From the NCBI GenBank assembly GCA_035048485.1, contig CM068587.1, positions 31,915,001-31,979,000 on the forward strand: DNA of 64,000 nucleotides. The letters run 5' to 3'. Under the pieces are notes generated by a model. The model worked only from the letters and a program-made list of their open reading frames with translations, did no database searches and was not told the origin of the DNA. This DNA is from Pteria penguin (lineage: Eukaryota > Mollusca > Bivalvia > Pterioida > Pteriidae). Both the position numbers and the translations under genes were made by a program. Every line of letters starts with the position of its first letter. The first letter of the stretch is position 1. Positions 53,701-59,700 of this stretch are shown here, in pieces.

Positions 53701-56700
53701 CCAATTGAATTTGCAAGTGGAGGAAATTCAAGATAAATTGCAAAAAGAGCTGGCAAAAGTTCAAGAGGAAAGAGAAAGGCAAGTAAAGGAGCATTATATT
53801 AGTTTGGGTTAAATTGTTTGCTCAGACATTTATTATGATTGTATATTAGAGGGTCAATTTAGTCAATGCTTTAATAAGAGATAAATATTCATTTATTTTA
53901 TGACATTTTTAATTGGTTTGCCAGCAGGTGCTATGTTGGCATTTAGGAATGGTTGAATTGCAACAACTGTTATGGCACATGGCAAGGAAGTTGTGTCAAT
54001 GAATAAGAGTTCTTTAACATGCTTCACTTGACCCTAGCTGGTGATATGGGTATATGAAGTTTAAAAAAAAAAGTGGAATAATGAAGGAATAATGTCGAGT
54101 GGAAAAGGAATACTGCTTCTATTTAGATATATATTATCATGCTGGTAGTCAAAGAAAAACATCACCTCATGGTAGCATACTATCCATGACTTTTTTTTTT
54201 AAATAAAAACTAAAGAAAACTTTAAAAAACTGTATCTATACACTGAATTCTCCATATTCTAATACTTATTTTATTTTAATAAGTTCATTAAATTTATTAT
54301 TTTGCTATTTTTAAGTGCAGAGGGTTTGATTTAAGTTTTGCTAGATTTCTGTTCTAATGCTGTGTGGTGATGACACTTTCTTTACAGTGTTACTTCCCAT
54401 TCATTTTGTGTATGCTGTGTTGTCATATTTTTATGTCCTTTGGATATTTTCAGCATTCGTGTCTGGCATGGCTAGCCAAACAGGAGACACTTCAGGACAC
54501 CATGTCTCACCTCTGGTTTCCAGGGGCACATGAATATCCACCATGGTGTGATGTTATTAGTGGCACTGTGATATTGCATAAGTTTCTTTCCTATTTTGCA
54601 TTCTTATGTTTTCATGTATTCTTGTGTTATTTTGAATTATATCAAATAATTTATGTGTATTCCTCAAACAAAGACAAAGAGTATGTGTATAGAAATTTTG
54701 CTTTCTCACTGACTTTTTTTACAGAAGATCTAACAAAAAGGTAATAAAGATACATATGTCACAACCAGAAAATAGGAGAGTTAATCACTATATACATGTA
54801 TATACATTTTCAGTCCTCAGGATTTTGATTACCTTTGATTTTCCTTATTTCTTTTTGGTATATGTAGAGTGTATTACACTACTTTATGTTTTTATACAAA
54901 TGCTCATTTTGTATCTCTTGCTTTTTGTAATGTAGGTTAATTGGAATAAAAGTAAAGAGAGACAGTGATAATAATGAAGCAAGCAACATACAAGATGAAG
55001 AACTCAAGAAGAAATCTCAGGTAAAATTAATTAAATGAATAAATTTTGTTTGTTGTATTTTGCTCATGGAATTGAAGATTTACTTAAACATGAAAACCCG
55101 AATTCATTTCTCATGTACTATTTAAGTTTACTGAAGTTCCATCAAATGTTAAAAGTCAGATTGTTTTTAGACTCAATCTGTTCTCTATGTCTCTCTTATT
55201 TAGAGTAAAAAGGGCATAATTCCTTAAATGAACATTTTAATATTTACATGTAGGAAATATGTGATTTGAGAAAGCAGCTTGATGAAACACAGCAAAAGCT
55301 AGAAGAAAAGTGGAAAGAGTTTGATGAACAGAGGGATTCTGAACTTGATAGAATTGAATTTGAGAGACTCAAACTTCAAGAAGTTGAACATCAAGCAAGG
55401 TAATGCAGTGACCCTTTCATGCAGTGTAGTTTTTCATTATGGTGATTTCATCTCTGGCTTGACAAACGACTGAAAGATGATGTTTATGGTATCATAAATA
55501 TAACAGTGTGAAAATTCTATAAATGTCAGTTTCTTTCACAAATTCAGAAAAGATCATTTATAAGTGGTATTGGGAGTTAGAGAAAGTACTCAATGTTACT
55601 GGGTGTTCTTTTCCTTCTTCTAATATGAAGTGTACTCAAAAGTTGAGCGTTATACTTCATTTTAATTGATCAAAGTTTCTCAGGGAATCATAATGTGATG
55701 TAATTCACGAAAAAAATAATTTACTTAACAATGGTTTCAGATATTTTACCTAAGTTACAAAAGCTATTCGTTTTTATGAATGTTTACTCAACTGAAACTG
55801 TCCGAGACAAGTTTAAAATGTCTCATCATTGTTTTGGAAATTGTGTAAAATGTATGACATGAACATGATAGGTTTTATTTATTGTACTCCTATTAAATGT
55901 TTTAATATCAGAAAAGCAATGGACGAGTTGTTGTAAGTTGTTTTCTAGTATATATTTGTTATTGCGTATATTGTAAGTCTCAGTTTATGATTATTTTTAG
56001 ATTAATATTCAGCAGCCCAGTATCTTACCTTGGTACACAGAAATCCTTCAGATTTTAATTTGATTTTTGTTTTACAATTAAGTCCTTTTTTAAAATATGA
56101 TAATTAAGTCATTTTAAAATATACTAATTTAACCTCCATATCTATTATCTGAATTTCTTTCGTTATGTAACTATTAGTTTCAGTTTTGATATTTTAGATA
56201 GAGAAAGAAAATTGTTTCGAACTCTATCAATTTCAATGACAAAATGAATGCACAAATCAAAAGAAAGTAATGATATTTGATTGTCTTGGAATGTGCCTTT
56301 GCATGAATGGCTGAAGGGATTTCTTTTTAATTTTTATGAAAAAAGGTATTATGGGTTTTCAGCTTGCTTCTCTGCCCTTCCAATCTACCATATAATAAGC
56401 TATTCAACTTGAGTTGTTACTGATGGATTCAATGAAGTATTTGGTTGGTAGTTGATTGGAGTTTTGCAGCATTTTGGACAATTTTTCAGTTACATGTATA
56501 TCCCATTGTGGAAGCAGACAACTTCTGAAACATATTGCAACAGTCCGGGAATCAGAACAGGGTTGATTCTGATTGAGTGATGAATAATGATGTTGCTATG
56601 GTTTTCCATGTAAACAATGAGTTTTATTGAAAATTTTGACTGATTACGTACTTGTATATCATTTTCTATTACTATAATGTTTGCTGGATATGTTCAAAAT

Positions 56701-59700
56701 GAATAAGCATATGATGGAGGTTCTTGAACAATAGCTGTACCGAAAAGAAGTAAATACATAAGTAATTAATTAAACATTTATTAGATAAGTTTGTCTTTTC
56801 ACTAAATATTTCCTCATTTTAAGATTTATATTTTAGTTTAACATATAATTGTTAATTTAGATCGCAATTGCAAAGTTTCAACAATGCATCTACAAGGGTA
56901 TAGGAAAAGGAGGGGCATAGTGTGGGCACATGCTTTCTCAGTGTTTGAGGCAAACAGGGCGATAAATGCCATTCCCTTTTTTTTTGCATAACTTCTTTTA
57001 TTATAACATCAATAAAAAATTGATGTTTTGAAACTTAATTTTTGTTTGCTATGGAACTAATGAAAACTGTTTCTATTTTCCTTTTTTGTAAGTCGAGATG
57101 AAGTTATGTGTACTTGAGTGATTAAAAAAATGTACATGCACAGTGTATTTTACAACGTATTTTGTTACAATTTACTCTGGCAAATTTAATTTAAAGTTTT
57201 ATAGCAAATAGACTGTATTATGCTTGTGAAATCATGTGACATGTTTTTGACTGAAATGTTTGTATGGAATTTAATCATAAAAAGGGAAAATTGGCAAAAA
57301 AGATCTATTACTAATTTATTAGAACTTTGAATCAGGATAAATGCCCTTGTTGAACAAGAAGTGAAAAGGAGAATGTTTGAAGAAAAAGTGCAGAGAGAAT
57401 CAAAGAGGAAACAAGAAAGAGAAAAAGAGAAACAAGAGAGAGATTTAGAAATTCAAAAGCTAAAGGAACAACATAGTAGAGAAATCAGAAATCTCAAAGC
57501 AAAATATGAGAAAGAGAAGATGGAGTAAGTAGAATTGATTAATAGATTGAATATTTGTGAAAAAAAAAACATTATATAATAACTTTTGTACTATAATTTT
57601 GTGTTACTTCCCAAACAAAACAACTTTTAAGGATCATTTCAAATGCTATTTGGTTGTTTATCCAGCTAGCCGTTACACCTCTATTTTTAGAATATCTTTG
57701 CAAGCAACACATGCTTTTCACAACACTATAATGCAGTTGGATATTTTATTATGCCTATATATTTACAGCAAAACATGTGAAGATGACTTCAAAAGTTTTG
57801 TAAGGACGATTTAGGATGAATTTTTTCAAACCATGATAGATTGATCTGGTTTATTTATCGGCACTGGAAAATGCTATCAAGATGTTTGGTATCATATGCA
57901 TTGTGTACTAATGTTACTTGCCACGAACTTGATGGTGACAATGTTTATAGATCTTTTATAATGCCTGTAGTTTATAATAATTGGAACATTTTTACTAATT
58001 TCAGTAGTGCTATGAAGTCCATTGCCCCCACACGGTCTAACCCCTATGGCACTGTAAGTCGAATTTATATCTCTTGATTGATTTTTAATCTAACAATATA
58101 TAATTAACAAATATGATGTATTTGTAAATTGAATGATATTATACGGCCTTGAACCATGTCTGATTGGAAAAGAAATCTAATTGCAACCATTCTATCCGAA
58201 ACATTGATCAAATTATATGCCAAAGGTAATATTTCTGTTATCAGTATATTGCACCAACAAGACACTCATTCCTTAAGTGTACCTAGCCAATAAGACATGC
58301 CTATGATAAGGTTTTTGTACTTAATGAACATATTAGTGTTGTGTTTTATTTATTTCAGCTTCCAGATGCTGAAAGAGATAATTCAGAAATTCCAAGTAGA
58401 AAATCTGTAAGTTATTAGTTACTGACTTAAAATTTCATTTCACTTCATTAAGATTTTCATTTAAATTGTTGTTGGGACAATTGGTCCATTAGTATCACAC
58501 AGGACTTCAGGTCCTAGGATTCATGTTCAGTATTGGCTGTTGGCTAGGATTTTTTTTATCTTCATGTATCCATATCTGTCCTTGGGATGACACAGTATAA
58601 AAAAGGTCCTGTTTCACCATAAACATTGGCACTTCGCAGAACCCTCATTTCTTTAGCTGAATCAGTAAATTTTTACTAGATATGAGCTTTTCCACTTAGC
58701 TTCATAGGTGAAAAAGATGTAACCTCATTCCAAATTATCTTTTCTAGATTTAATAAAAGAATATGACATTCATAGGGTATTTAGTTTTTAGCTCGCCGGG
58801 ACAGATGCTCAGACATCTATTGTCATACTCCCTGACGTTGTTGTTGTTGTTGTTTTCATCATTGTCATCCATAGACAAAAACTTCAACCTGAATCATAAC
58901 TTTAGGACCATTAGAGACAAGGCTCTAAAATTGCACATGTGTATTCCATGTGCAAAACCTTTTATTGGGTACCAAAATTTTGTACAATGTGACCTTGACC
59001 TTGAAGTTTGGCCTACATTTCAAAAACTGTAACCGTAGTCATAACTAATGAACAGTAAGAGATAAGGCATAAATATTGTGACCAGACCTTTCATTACATA
59101 TCAAAAGTTTTTATGTTTTGACCTTGATGTTGATAACTGACTTACTTACAAAACCTTTTCCTTTTTAAATTTGGTTTACACCGATTAGTTCTGTTGTCTT
59201 CTACAACTCTTGTGATTTATAATATCATAAACTAATGTGTCATTTATCTCTCTGATACTCCAGTGAAGGAGTATTTTGACACTTACATACTTTTTTGATA
59301 TACATAATAAATTTTTATACCTTCTTTTTACTGAAGTAGAGGTATGGAATGATAGAGATGCCTATCTGTGCTTCCGTCTGTCCATTAAAATTACTAATTG
59401 TATATTCAGATGATTAAAGAGGAATAGATAAGATAAATGCTTCATGTAAATGCAACCAACCTGTGAACTATGATATATATGTATAGTGTTCATTTATCAT
59501 TGCTTTCACTTCCATCATTCCATAATTACAGCCCTTGTTCTTTAATTGTGCAAACGATGCCATTTTTATTAGCTTCAACTATGTTCACAGCATAAACATT
59601 GAGTAAGCAGTTCATAGTTTTAAGATATTCTCTCTTATTCAGACGTTGAGTGGCAGCAGTCTGTCTAGTAGCATGTTTGGAGGGGAGTCCTGTGCCCTTA

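Noticed and set aside
54725..54740. 16-base micro-exon between exons 25 and 26
   Set aside because: It needs an incoming phase that leaves exon 26 in a frame with a TGA stop, unless a further exon is invoked.
54364..54744. 126-codon frame in intron 25 as a coding exon
   Set aside because: The central part matches retroelement 3' repeats at 4690 and 1800, the ends are hydrophobic noise, and the phase does not fit exon 26.
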